Assembly: GCF_001667585.1 (NCBI RefSeq)
Contig: NZ_LZJZ01000083.1
Location: 124,001-188,000 of the forward strand
Reading direction: 5' to 3'
Length of the DNA stretch: 64,000 bases
Source of the DNA: Mycobacterium sp. E2733
GTDB lineage: Bacteria; Actinomycetota; Actinomycetes; Mycobacteriales; Mycobacteriaceae
This document shows positions 17,902 to 26,020 of the stretch, piece by piece. Position 1 is the stretch's first letter. Every line of letters begins with the position of its first letter. A program made the translations under genes and the position numbers. Under the pieces are notes generated by a model. It did no database searches and was not told the DNA's origin. It worked only from the letters and a program-made list of their open reading frames with translations.

Positions 17902-18771
17902 TTACACCGTGAGCGCGAAGTTGGGGTTGACGCCATAGAGCGCCAACGCGGCGGCTAGAACGACGACTTGCACCGACACCAGCGAGAAACGCATCGATCG
18001 GCCGACGGCCTCCCCGACGCCGACGGGTCCGCCGCCGGCGTTGTATCCGTAGAAGCAGTGGGTGATCATCACGACCGCCGTGATGATGATGGCCTCGAGG
18101 AACGACCAGAACACGTCGTCGGGACGCAGGAACGTCCGGAAGTAGTGCTCGTAGGTTCCGTTCGACTGGCCGTAGAGCACCGTCGTGGTGATCTGCGGCG
18201 ACAGGAACGACATGATCATGGCCAGCGAGTAGAGCGGGATGATGACGACCAGACCGGCCATGATCCGGGTGGTCGCCAGGAACGAGATCGACTTGATCCC
18301 CATGACTTCCAGGGCGTCGATCTCTTCGCTGATGCGCATGGCGCCCAGCTCGGCGGTCGCGCCCGCGCCGACGGTTGCGGCCATCGCGATGCCGGTGACG
18401 ACCGGGGCGGCGATGCGCACGTTGATCAATGCGGCGAAGAAGCCGGTGAACGCCTCGACCCCGATGTTGCCGAGCGAGGCAAAACCCTGAATCGCGACCA
18501 GGGAGCTACCGGACAGCGTCACGAAGCCGACGATCGCGACGGTGCCGCCGACGACGGCCATGGCGCCGGTGCCCATCCCGATCTGGGCGATCAGCCGCAA
18601 CGTCTCCTTGCGGTAATTGCGCAGCGCGTGCGGGATGTGCCCGAGGGCCACCACACCGAACCAGGCCATCTGGCCGACGTCGTCGACGCCGCGGGCCGCG
18701 GCACCGCCGTAGCGGTTGAGGTTTTCGGCTGCCCGGGGGAAGCGGGCGCGCAATACGGCAGATGTCGACAT
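17902..18771 (-). CDS. yrbE1B: YrbE1B, MlaE-type permease subunit
   Basis: A 289-residue integral membrane protein of the MlaE/YrbE permease family with five or six segments. The conserved cytoplasmic coupling-helix motif is present: GAMRISEEIDALEVMGI near the middle. With YrbE1A it forms the inner-membrane permease of the Mce1 importer, powered by an ATPase (MceG/Mkl) encoded elsewhere in the genome and absent from this window. It follows yrbE1A by one base and precedes mce1A by five. Confidence 0.94.
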   Translation of the reverse strand: MSTSAVLRARFPRAAENLNRYGGAAARGVDDVGQMAWFGVVALGHIPHALRNYRKETLRLIAQIGMGTGAMAVVGGTVAIVGFVTLSGSSLVAIQGFASLGNIGVEAFTGFFAALINVRIAAPVVTGIAMAATVGAGATAELGAMRISEEIDALEVMGIKSISFLATTRIMAGLVVIIPLYSLAMIMSFLSPQITTTVLYGQSNGTYEHYFRTFLRPDDVFWSFLEAIIITAVVMITHCFYGYNAGGGPVGVGEAVGRSMRFSLVSVQVVVLAAALALYGVNPNFALTV

Positions 18772-18772
18772 G

Positions 18773-19588
18773 TCAGTGGCCCGTCCCGAATCGGACGCCG
18801 ATGGTCGTCAGCACCACGTTCACCGCGTACAGGGCGACGACGCAGAGCACGACGGTCTCGTTGACCGCGGTGCCGAGCCCCTTGGAGCCGCCGCGCACCG
18901 TCAGCCCGCGGTAGCAGCCGACCAGCCCTGCGATGAGGCCGAACATGGCGGCCTTGACGGTCGCGATGACCACCTCGGGCAGGCCGGTGATCGTGGTCAG
19001 GGTGGCGAGGTAGGCGCCGCCCGAGACGTTTTGCAGGTAGACCCCGAACAGGTAGCCCCCGACCAGGCCCACGGTGATCACCAGGCCGTTGAGCAGAGTG
19101 GCGACCAGGGTCGCGGCGATCACCCGGGGAACCACCAGCCGGTGGATGGGGTCGATGCCGAGCACCTCCATCGCGTCGATCTCCTCGCGGATGGTGCGGG
19201 CACCGAGGTCCGCGCAGATCGCCGTCGATCCGGCGCCGGCGACCACCAGCACCGTGGTGAGCGGGCCGAGCTGGGTGACGGCGCCGATCGCCGCACCGGC
19301 GCCGGACAGGTCGGCGGCGCCGAACTGGGCCAGCAGCACGTTGAGCGTGAAGATCAGCAGCACGGTCAGCGGGATCGACACGAAGATGGTCGGCAGGAAG
19401 GCCACGCGCATGATGAACCAGCACTGCAAGACGAATTCGCGCCACTGGAACGGCCAGCGGAACAGCGCCCTCCCGGTGAGGACGCACATCCGGAAGAACC
19501 CGCCGATGAGCGTCAGCGGCGTCTGCAGTTGGTCGCGCACGTAGCCGACGAGGTAGGGGCCCCGTCGACTCGCCGACGTTGAAGTCAC
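18773..19588 (-). CDS. yrbE1A: YrbE1A, MlaE-type permease subunit
   Basis: A 271-residue integral membrane protein of the MlaE family. The signature coupling helix GARTIREEIDAMEVLGIDPI is present, as are the membrane segments around residues 35-75 and 130-265. GTG 19588 is preceded by GGAGGGGG at good spacing. The 248-base gap before it separates it from fadD5, so it may also be expressed from a promoter in that gap. It is the permease partner of YrbE1B. Confidence 0.94.
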   Translation of the reverse strand: MTSTSASRRGPYLVGYVRDQLQTPLTLIGGFFRMCVLTGRALFRWPFQWREFVLQCWFIMRVAFLPTIFVSIPLTVLLIFTLNVLLAQFGAADLSGAGAAIGAVTQLGPLTTVLVVAGAGSTAICADLGARTIREEIDAMEVLGIDPIHRLVVPRVIAATLVATLLNGLVITVGLVGGYLFGVYLQNVSGGAYLATLTTITGLPEVVIATVKAAMFGLIAGLVGCYRGLTVRGGSKGLGTAVNETVVLCVVALYAVNVVLTTIGVRFGTGH

Positions 19589-19836
19589 CGCTGCCCCCTC
19601 CAGCCGATACCGCGAGCCTCAGGGCGCCGCGGCGGATCGTGTAGCACGTCTCGCCCCCTCGCCGCTGTGCGGCCGGGGGTGCCCCCACCTTGCCGCGACC
19701 CAACGTGTGTGACCATGGGCTCCCTACTGGCAAGTAGTAACGGAGACCACAGGAATGTACCCGATGGCCATGCACGTGTGAACTGCATCTGCACAATTAA
19801 CCCTTCGTCAACAACGGGCAAACGTTACAGTTTCTG
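19589..19836 (-). promoter_or_regulatory. fadD5-yrbE1A intergenic region, probable internal mce1 promoter
   Basis: This 248-base spacer is the only large gap inside the operon. In M. tuberculosis a promoter between Rv0166 and Rv0167 has been reported; here no clear -10 can be picked with certainty. Visible items are GGGGGTGCCCCC (19675-19686), CTACT-4-AGTAG (19724-19737) and an AT-richer block near 19790-19835 next to the fadD5 stop. No convincing small gene is seen in it. Confidence 0.45.
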
Positions 19837-21477
19837 TCAGCCTTCCTCTCCGGCGGTCAAACCTTCTGTCATGGAACGGTTTTCGTTGATCGTTGCGGTG
19901 CCGTAACGGATCCGTAGCTCAGTCTTGAGTACCTTGCCGGCGGGGTTGCGCGGCAGGGCGTCCACGATCTCGAGCGCCTTGGGGTGCTTGTACCGCGCGA
20001 GACGATCGCCCAGAAATTCGGCCAACTCCTCGAGCAGCAGCTGCTCGCCGGCAACCGCCGCGACGGCGATCGGCACCTCGCCCCACTTGTCGTGGAAGCG
20101 CCCGATGACCGCGACTTCGACGATGCTGGGATGGCTGGCCAGCACGTTCTCCACCTCGGCGCAGTAGATGTTCTCGCCGCCGGAGATGATCATGTCCTTC
20201 TTGCGGTCGACCACCCAGACGTAGCCGTCGGCGTCCATCCGGACCAGGTCTCCGGAATGAAACCAACCGCCCGCGAACGCCTCCGCGGTGGCCTCCGGGT
20301 TGTTCCAGTAACCGCTCATCAAAGTCGGTGCGCGATAGACGATCTCACCGACCTCGCCGACCGGTACGTCGTTCATGTTTTCGTCGACCACGCGTGCGGC
20401 CACGGTCGGGATCACCTTGCCGACCGATCCACGTTTGCGGATCGCGTCTTCGCCCAGCAGCATGCAGGTGACCGGCGACATCTCGGTCTGGCCGAACGCG
20501 GCCAGGATCTGGGTGCCGGGGAACGTCGCCGACATCTCACGCAGCAGCGCATCGGGTGCCGGCGCCGCCCCCCACGACATCACCCGCAGCCTCAGGTCGC
20601 GGGGCCGCGCTTGTTGCTCGGCGCAGACGGCCTGCCACTGCGCGGGCACCAGGAACAGACCGGTGACCTTCTCCTCGGCCAGCACGTCGAGCAGTTGCCC
20701 GGGCTCGAAGGCGCCGAGCGGGTAGATCACCGTGGGGGTGCCGAGCAGCATCCCGGTCAGCATGTTGCCGATGCCGGCGATGTGGAAGAACGGGACGCCG
20801 ACGAAACCGACGTCGCTGTTGAGGTCCGCGCCGTTGGTGTACAGCCCCGTCATGGTCTGGCCGGTCAGGTTGGTGTGGGTCAGCACGGCACCCTTCGGGC
20901 GGCCGGTGGTGCCTGAGGTGTACATGATCAACGCCGGCGAATCGTTCGGAACGTCGACGGGCTCGTGCGAAGCGCCGGGCTCGTTGATCAGGTCTTCATA
21001 GCCGAGCACGCTGTCGTCGCCTGCTCCACCGGCCACGACGATCGTGCCCAGCAGGGGCTCGACGTCGCGAACCCCGGTGGCAACCGGGGCGAGCACCGAT
21101 TCGGTGATCATCACGCGGGCTTCGCAGTCCTGCACCAGGAAGGCGATCTCGGCGGCGGTGAGGCGGAAGTTCAGCGGAACGGCGATCCCGCCGAGCATGT
21201 TGACCGCTAGCACAGACTCGACGAATTCGGTGCGGTTGAGCATCAGGACCATGACCCGATCGCCGAAGCCGACTCCCCGACGGCTCAACGCATCGGCCAG
21301 CGCCGCCACCCGGCGCCGTAGTTCGCCCCACGTCACGGTCTTCCCGAGGAACCGCAGCGCCGTCGCGCCCGGCTGCATCAGGGCATGCCGTTCGAGCTGG
21401 TTCACCCAGTTCTGTCGCCGGGCCAGGTACGGCTGCTCGGTTCCCTGCGTCAGATGGCTCGCTAATTGCGCGGTCAA
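19837..21477 (-). CDS. fadD5: FadD5, fatty-acid-CoA ligase of the mce1 operon
   Basis: An ANL-superfamily acyl-CoA synthetase of about 546 residues. The ATP-binding signature is YTSGTTGRPKGAVLTH, the A8 hinge region has GWFHSGDLVRMDADGYVWV, and the catalytic lysine motif is NPAGKVLKTELR near the end. It activates fatty acids, probably those released or imported by the Mce1 system. The start is set at TTG 21477 (LTAQLASHL), which matches the known FadD5 N terminus and has a GGGAAGGGGCGGG region before it. A GTG at 21552 would add 25 residues. The divergent gene is the repressor mce1R. Confidence 0.93.
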   Translation of the reverse strand: MTAQLASHLTQGTEQPYLARRQNWVNQLERHALMQPGATALRFLGKTVTWGELRRRVAALADALSRRGVGFGDRVMVLMLNRTEFVESVLAVNMLGGIAVPLNFRLTAAEIAFLVQDCEARVMITESVLAPVATGVRDVEPLLGTIVVAGGAGDDSVLGYEDLINEPGASHEPVDVPNDSPALIMYTSGTTGRPKGAVLTHTNLTGQTMTGLYTNGADLNSDVGFVGVPFFHIAGIGNMLTGMLLGTPTVIYPLGAFEPGQLLDVLAEEKVTGLFLVPAQWQAVCAEQQARPRDLRLRVMSWGAAPAPDALLREMSATFPGTQILAAFGQTEMSPVTCMLLGEDAIRKRGSVGKVIPTVAARVVDENMNDVPVGEVGEIVYRAPTLMSGYWNNPEATAEAFAGGWFHSGDLVRMDADGYVWVVDRKKDMIISGGENIYCAEVENVLASHPSIVEVAVIGRFHDKWGEVPIAVAAVAGEQLLLEELAEFLGDRLARYKHPKALEIVDALPRNPAGKVLKTELRIRYGTATINENRSMTEGLTAGEEG

Positions 21478-21538
21478 CCCCGCCCTTCCCTTCACTCGCG
21501 CACCGCTTGCGCCAGGTTGATATTTGATAAAACATGGT

Positions 21539-21580
21539 GTTGTCTGGGTCACATTATGGCCTTAACGCCCAGCTGACAAC
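21539..21580. promoter_or_regulatory. Inverted repeat between fadD5 and mce1R
   Basis: GTTGTC-TGGG (21539-21548) faces CCCA-GCT-GACAAC (21568-21580): ten paired bases with a three-base bulge, about 20 bases apart. It sits between the divergent repressor and its target operon, where Mce1R should bind. A link to Mce1R is only inferred from position. Confidence 0.4.
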
Positions 21581-21637
21581 CCCCGAGAGAAGTTTCAAAC
21601 CAACCTCCGCGACGCCCCGAAAGCCCTGGCAGCCCCC

Positions 21638-22330
21638 GTGAACGCACCGATATCCACACGACTGAGGCGCCGAGGGCCCCTGCGCCGGGCGCAGCTGTCG
21701 GACGAGGTTGCGGGCCACCTGCGTGCGGCGATCATGTCCGGGGCCCTGCGGCCGGGAACGTTCATTCGCCTCGATGAGACCGCCGCCGAACTCGGCGTCA
21801 GCGTCACGCCGGTGCGCGAAGCCCTGCTGAAGCTGCGCGGTGAGGGCATGGTGCAGCTCGAACCGCACCGCGGCCACGTCGTGCTTCCGCTCACGCGCCA
21901 AGACGTCGAGGACATCTTCTGGTTGCAGGCGACCATCGCCAAGGAGCTGGCGGCCGCGGCCACCGATCACATCACCGACGCCCAAATCAACGAGCTGGAA
22001 CGCATCAACGAGACGCTCACCGCGGCCGTCGGATCCAGCGATGCCGAGACCATCGCGGGCATCGAGTTCGCGTTCCATCGGGTCTTCAATCAGGCGAGCG
22101 GGCGGATCAAGTTGGCCTGGTTCCTGCTCAACGCCGCGCGCTACATGCCGGTGCTGATGTATGCCGCCGATCAGCAGTGGGGCACGGCCGCAGTCGACAA
22201 TCACCGGCAGCTGATCGCAGCGCTGCGCCGGCGCGACGCCGCCGCGGTGATCGAACACACCGTGTGGCAATTCACCGATGCCGCCGCCCGGCTGACCGAG
22301 ATGCGGGACCGCACGGGCATCTTCGATTAG
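21638..22330 (+). CDS. mce1R: Mce1R, GntR/FadR-type repressor of mce1
   Basis: A 230-residue GntR-family regulator. The N-terminal winged helix (residues ~15-80) has LRPGTFIRLDETAAELGVSV then TPVREALLKLRGEGMV, typical of the FadR subgroup, and the C-terminal FCD domain is all-helical with the metal-type residues of the family. GTG 21638 is the start used. In M. tuberculosis Mce1R represses the mce1 operon during infection. It is divergent from fadD5 and ends four bases into the convergent gene behind it. Confidence 0.92.
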   Translation: MNAPISTRLRRRGPLRRAQLSDEVAGHLRAAIMSGALRPGTFIRLDETAAELGVSVTPVREALLKLRGEGMVQLEPHRGHVVLPLTRQDVEDIFWLQATIAKELAAAATDHITDAQINELERINETLTAAVGSSDAETIAGIEFAFHRVFNQASGRIKLAWFLLNAARYMPVLMYAADQQWGTAAVDNHRQLIAALRRRDAAAVIEHTVWQFTDAAARLTEMRDRTGIFD

Positions 22331-22767
22331 CCGCCGGCCAGCTGCTCGGCGCGCCGCTTGAGGCTTTCGGCAAGGTGGTCGAGGACGTTGTTGAGGAGCT
22401 GCTTCACCATCGGCGCCGGGACCGGCATCGAGGTCTCGACGTCGAGGTCCACCGTCAGCAGGCTCGAAGCGCCCATCTCCACGACGCTGAACAGCTGCTC
22501 CTGCTTGGTGAAGAGGTCACCCTGCTGCAGCACGGTCTGGATCTGGTTTTCCCCCGGGTAGTACACGGCCTGGATGAACATGCTCTGCATGCCTTGGTAA
22601 TCGGTGTCGAGCCGGAGCTGGCTGGGGCGCCCGTCGTCGTACCGGGCGAGCACCCAGAGGCCCTTGATCTCCTCGTTCCACTGGGGGTAAGCCTCGAAGT
22701 CGGCGACGATGGCCATGATCAAGGCGGCGTCGGCGCTGATCTCGACGGTCTTGCTCATTACGGGCAT
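22327..22767 (-). CDS. SRPBCC/START-like protein (Rv0164, TB18.5-like)
   Basis: A 146-residue protein of the polyketide cyclase/START-like fold, beginning with SKTVEISADAALIMAIVADF and containing YPQWNEEIKG and the final amphipathic helix (LLNNVLDHLAESLKRRAEQL). Such proteins bind hydrophobic ligands in a helix-grip cavity; no catalytic function is known. It is the counterpart of TB18.5 (Rv0164), a culture-filtrate and T-cell antigen. ATG 22758 (MSKTVE) is an alternative start nine bases inside. It converges on mce1R with a four-base overlap. Confidence 0.88.
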   Translation of the reverse strand: MPVMSKTVEISADAALIMAIVADFEAYPQWNEEIKGLWVLARYDDGRPSQLRLDTDYQGMQSMFIQAVYYPGENQIQTVLQQGDLFTKQEQLFSVVEMGASSLLTVDLDVETSMPVPAPMVKQLLNNVLDHLAESLKRRAEQLAGG

Positions 22768-22860
22768 TGGCGAAGCATAGCCGGGCGGGCGACGCGGTCC
22801 GGCAGTGCTGCCCGGCTGCGGTTTTGCACGAAAGCCCCGGTCCTGCGGGCATTCTCGGGT

Positions 22861-23352
22861 TTATCGGTCCACGCGCGCCGTCGACAGCAGTGAGCGGACG
22901 GCGTCGGGAATCTCGATCGGCTTGCGAGTGGACCGGTCGACGTAGACGTGTACCCAATGGCCCACCGCGGTGATGGGCTGCGCCCGTTCGCCGTTCGCCG
23001 CAAGAAACACGCCGAGCCGGTACGTAACGCTGCTGCGGCCCAGCCGCGTCACCGCCAGCCCCACCGCGAGGCCCTCGGGGAAATGCAGTTCCGAGAAGTA
23101 CCGGCAGCCCGACTCGGCGACGATGCCCAGCGCCGGCGTGGTGAGCGGGTCCAGCCCGGTGCTGGTGTTGATCCAGGCGTTGATGGCGGTGTCGAACAAT
23201 TGGTAGTACACGGCGTTGTTCAGGTGGCCGAACATGTCGTTGTCGGCCCACCGGGTGCCCACCGGCCACAGCACGGGAAAGTCGTCACTGGTGAGCCCCT
23301 CCGGGACCGGCGGTACCGCCGGAGCCGGCGAGGCCGGGGGTTCCGAAGCCAT
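22861..23352 (-). CDS. Hotdog-fold acyl-CoA thioesterase (Rv0163-like)
   Basis: A 163-residue 4HBT-type thioesterase: WADNDMFGHLNNAVYYQLFD carries the Asp-x-x-x-His-x-x-N pattern of the hotdog family, followed by the usual strand pairs. It probably hydrolyses acyl-CoA. ATG 23352 begins with a short Pro-rich leader before the domain; the frame continues to 23436 over the divergent gene and was not used. It is divergent from adhE1, only 14 bases apart, so both start sites probably share a promoter region or are leaderless. Confidence 0.85.
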   Translation of the reverse strand: MASEPPASPAPAVPPVPEGLTSDDFPVLWPVGTRWADNDMFGHLNNAVYYQLFDTAINAWINTSTGLDPLTTPALGIVAESGCRYFSELHFPEGLAVGLAVTRLGRSSVTYRLGVFLAANGERAQPITAVGHWVHVYVDRSTRKPIEIPDAVRSLLSTARVDR

Positions 23353-23366
23353 GGTTGTATTCCAAC

Positions 23367-24476
23367 ATGGTTCAGATTCGGGGGGCCGTGCTGGACCGGA
23401 TCGGTCTGCCCCGCCCGTACGCCGATTCCCGGCCAATCCGCGTCGTCGATCTCGACCTGGACCCGCCGGGCAGCGATGAGGTGATGATCCGCATCGAGGC
23501 GGCCGGCGTGTGCCACTCCGACCTGTCGGTGGTCGACGGCAACCGGGTGCGGCCGGTACCGATGCTGCTCGGTCACGAGGCGGCCGGAATCGTTGAGCAG
23601 GTTGGTTACGGGGTGTCTGACCTCGCCATCGGTCAGCGGGTGGTGCTGGTGTTCCTGCCGCGGTGCGGTCATTGCGCGGCGTGCGCGACCCAGGGGCTGA
23701 CCCCGTGCGAGCCGGGCAGCGCGGCCAACGCCGCCGGGACGTTGTTGGACGGCGACATCCGGCTCCACCAAGCCGGCCATCGGGTGTATCACCACCTCGG
23801 GGTTTCGGGCTTCGCGACGCACGCGGTGGTCAACCGGGCCAGCGTGGTTCCGGTGCCGTCCGACGTGCCGCCCGAAGTCGCCGCGCTGCTGGGGTGCGCC
23901 GTGCTGACCGGTGGGGGTGCCGTGCTCAACGTCGGCGATCCGCAGCCGGGCGAGACGGTGGCCGTTGTCGGCCTGGGCGGTGTCGGCATGGCGGCGGTGC
24001 TCACCGCGCTCACCTACGAAGGCGTGCGCGTCGTCGCGGTCGACCAATTGCCCGACAAGTTGACCGCCGCCCGCGCCCACGGTGCGCACGAGGCGTACAC
24101 GCCGCAGCAGGCCGCCGACGCTCGGGTGAAGGCTGCCGTGGTCATCGAGGCCGTCGGTCATCCCGCCGCGCTCGAGACGGCCATCGACCTGACCGCGCCG
24201 GGCGGCCGCACCATCACCGTCGGGCTGCCACCGCCGGATGCGCGAATCACCGTGTCGCCGTTGGGCTTCGTGGCCGAGGGGCGCTCACTGATCGGCAGTT
24301 ACCTCGGTTCGGCGGTGCCCAGCCGCGACATCCCCCGGTTCGTCGCGCTCTGGCAATCGGGGCGGCTGCCGGTGGAATCGCTGGTGTCGTCGTCGATCCG
24401 GTTGGATGAGATCAACGAGGCGATGGACAACCTGGCCGACGGCACCGCCGTGCGGCAGCTCATCAGGTTCGACTAG
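23367..24476 (+). CDS. adhE1: Zinc-dependent alcohol dehydrogenase AdhE1-like (Rv0162c)
   Basis: A 369-residue medium-chain dehydrogenase. The catalytic zinc ligands are in GVCHSDLSVVDGN and GHEAAGIV; the structural zinc loop is present as CGHCAACATQGLTPC; the NAD site is VVGLGGVGMAA. It oxidises alcohols to aldehydes with NAD; the physiological substrate is unknown. ATG 23367 is the start at MVQIRGAVLD; upstream in-frame codons (TTG 23355) are less likely. It is the last gene on this side that keeps M. tuberculosis order before the accessory region. Confidence 0.88.
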   Translation: MVQIRGAVLDRIGLPRPYADSRPIRVVDLDLDPPGSDEVMIRIEAAGVCHSDLSVVDGNRVRPVPMLLGHEAAGIVEQVGYGVSDLAIGQRVVLVFLPRCGHCAACATQGLTPCEPGSAANAAGTLLDGDIRLHQAGHRVYHHLGVSGFATHAVVNRASVVPVPSDVPPEVAALLGCAVLTGGGAVLNVGDPQPGETVAVVGLGGVGMAAVLTALTYEGVRVVAVDQLPDKLTAARAHGAHEAYTPQQAADARVKAAVVIEAVGHPAALETAIDLTAPGGRTITVGLPPPDARITVSPLGFVAEGRSLIGSYLGSAVPSRDIPRFVALWQSGRLPVESLVSSSIRLDEINEAMDNLADGTAVRQLIRFD

Positions 24477-24479
24477 CCG

Positions 24480-24900
24480 CTATCTCGGGTGCAGGGGCGC
24501 GACGGGTTCCACCGCCGCGTCCGGCAGACGGTGTTCTTCGATGTAGTCCCAACGGATTTCGTAGCCGAGTCCGGCGGGCTGTGCTCGGCGATCCGCACGC
24601 CCCGCGCGTGGGTCTGTTCCGCCGCGGCGCGACGGCGCTCGTTGAACGGGGCGCGGGTGAGTTGGATTGAGCTGAAGGAAAAATCGGTCCGGGTGGTCGC
24701 GACAGCACGCAGTTCCGGGTCGAGCCGTTCGGCTCCGCCCAATTCGGTCATCCGGGTCCACTGTCCGACAGCGTCAGTGCGCCGACATCGTCTTCCCGAC
24801 CGAAAATGGTGAAGTTCCGAAACCCATTTCAGGACAGCAAAATCCCGACGGTCGAGCCGCCGGGCCCGGCGCCGATGATGCCGATCGTGGGGCCGCTCAT
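24480..24900 (-). pseudogene. Remnant of FAD-dependent monooxygenase and degraded coding sequence
   Basis: On the minus strand an ATG at 24900 overlaps the SDR stop as ATGA and starts MSGPTIGIIGAGPGGSTVGI, a clean FAD-binding GxGxxG N terminus of flavin monooxygenase type. A TGA follows after about 22 codons, and NGFRNFTIFGREDDVG continues in the same frame before it is lost. The rest is readable only by switching frames (PELRAVATTRTDFSFSSIQL, then GYEIRWDYIEEHRLPDAAVE). I read this as a deleted and frameshifted end of the SDR operon. The second part may come from a different gene that I do not recognise. Confidence 0.6.
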
Positions 24901-25625
24901 CGGATCTGCACGCATTGGCCACCGTCGACGACCAACTCGGCACCGGTGATGAACGATGCCTCCTCGGAGGCCAGGAACGCGACGGCATCGGCGATCTCGC
25001 GCGGTTGGCCGATCCGCCCGAAGGCCGACGACGCGGCGAGTCGCAGCTGGGTGGCGTCATCGAGCATCGGGGTGGCAACCGGCCCGGGGAACACGGCGTT
25101 GACCCGGATGCTGAAGGGCGCCAGTTCGGCGGCGGCGTTTTGGGTCAGGCCGCGAAGCGCCCACTTCGCCGAACTGTATGCGGCATGGTGCGGGAACGCG
25201 CGGATCGCTCCGGTGCTGCAGATGTTGACGATGGCGGCGTGCTGCGCCGCGCGCAGGTGCTCCAGCGTCGCATGAATGCCGAGGAAAGCGCCGAAACAAT
25301 TGACCCGCCAAGAATTGGCGAATCCGTCGGCCGTCTCGTTGGCCAACGAGGCCCGGTGCAGCACGCCGGCGTTGTTCACCAGCGTGGTCAGTGCCCCGAA
25401 TCGACCGATCACGGTGTGCACGGCCGACTCCCACGCCGATTCGGAGGTCACGTCGAGTTCGATCGCCATCACCCTGTCATCGCCGAATTCATCGACCAAA
25501 GCGGTCAGCTCGTCGGCGCGTCGGTCGCACGCGGCCACCGAATACCCTTCCGTGCGCAGCCGTTTGGCGATAGCCCAGCCCTGTCCGCCCGCACCGCCGG
25601 TCACCAATGCGACGCGTTGAGTCAT
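24897..25625 (-). CDS. Short-chain dehydrogenase/reductase
   Basis: A 242-residue classical SDR: TGGAGGQGWAIA (TGxxxGxG cofactor site near residue 10), NNAG, and the catalytic YSSAK. The acidic residue after the second strand (CDRRAD) suggests NAD preference. It oxidises a hydroxyl or reduces a ketone of an unknown substrate. Its ATG overlaps the preceding NTF2-like gene as ATGA, and its stop overlaps the start of the monooxygenase remnant. It is the last intact gene of the minus-strand operon beginning at 30273. Confidence 0.88.
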   Translation of the reverse strand: MTQRVALVTGGAGGQGWAIAKRLRTEGYSVAACDRRADELTALVDEFGDDRVMAIELDVTSESAWESAVHTVIGRFGALTTLVNNAGVLHRASLANETADGFANSWRVNCFGAFLGIHATLEHLRAAQHAAIVNICSTGAIRAFPHHAAYSSAKWALRGLTQNAAAELAPFSIRVNAVFPGPVATPMLDDATQLRLAASSAFGRIGQPREIADAVAFLASEEASFITGAELVVDGGQCVQIR

Positions 25626-26020
25626 GATGACGTGACCTCCGGGGAGTCGGACAGGCCGCGGCTCGTGACGAACTGGCAGCGCCGACGCCGGAAACGCCAC
25701 TGCCCGTCGGTGCGGATCAACTCGTCGTCGTAGAGGGCTGGGCGCAGGTGCAGGTCGCCCGCCCGGACGAACAACACCTGCGACCGGGCCGTCGCGGTGT
25801 GGTCGTCGACGGCGATTCGGGAGACCCCGGTCAGGTGCAGTCCGCGCGGGGCATCGCGGAACATTCGCCCGATGCCGTCGTGGCCGGCGAATGTCCGCCC
25901 ATAGACCAGGAATTCGGCGTCCTCGGCGAAAAAGGCCAGGCACTCGTCGACGTCTCCCGCGTCGAGCGCGAGGGCGTAGCCGGCGATGAGCTCCCGGATC
26001 GCGGCCCGGTCATCCGTCAT
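25622..26020 (-). CDS. NTF2/SnoaL-like protein
   Basis: A 132-residue protein of the SnoaL/nuclear-transport-factor fold: IRELIAGYALALDAGDVDEC near the start and FVRAGDLHLRPALYDDELIR in the middle. The family includes small cyclases, isomerases and hydratases that act on ring compounds, so a catalytic role in the operon is possible. It overlaps the aldolase by 11 bases and the SDR by four. Confidence 0.75.
   Translation of the reverse strand: MTDDRAAIRELIAGYALALDAGDVDECLAFFAEDAEFLVYGRTFAGHDGIGRMFRDAPRGLHLTGVSRIAVDDHTATARSQVLFVRAGDLHLRPALYDDELIRTDGQWRFRRRRCQFVTSRGLSDSPEVTSS

Noticed and set aside
18591..19796. 401-codon minus-strand frame across yrbE1A and its upstream gap
   Set aside because: Out of frame with YrbE1A, very Arg/Pro-rich, no recognisable domain. 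A shadow of the permease gene.
24473..25078. 201-codon frame over the pseudogene and the end of the SDR
   Set aside because: In the SDR part it is out of frame; only the short 24480-24761 portion looks like decayed coding sequence, which is described as a pseudogene.
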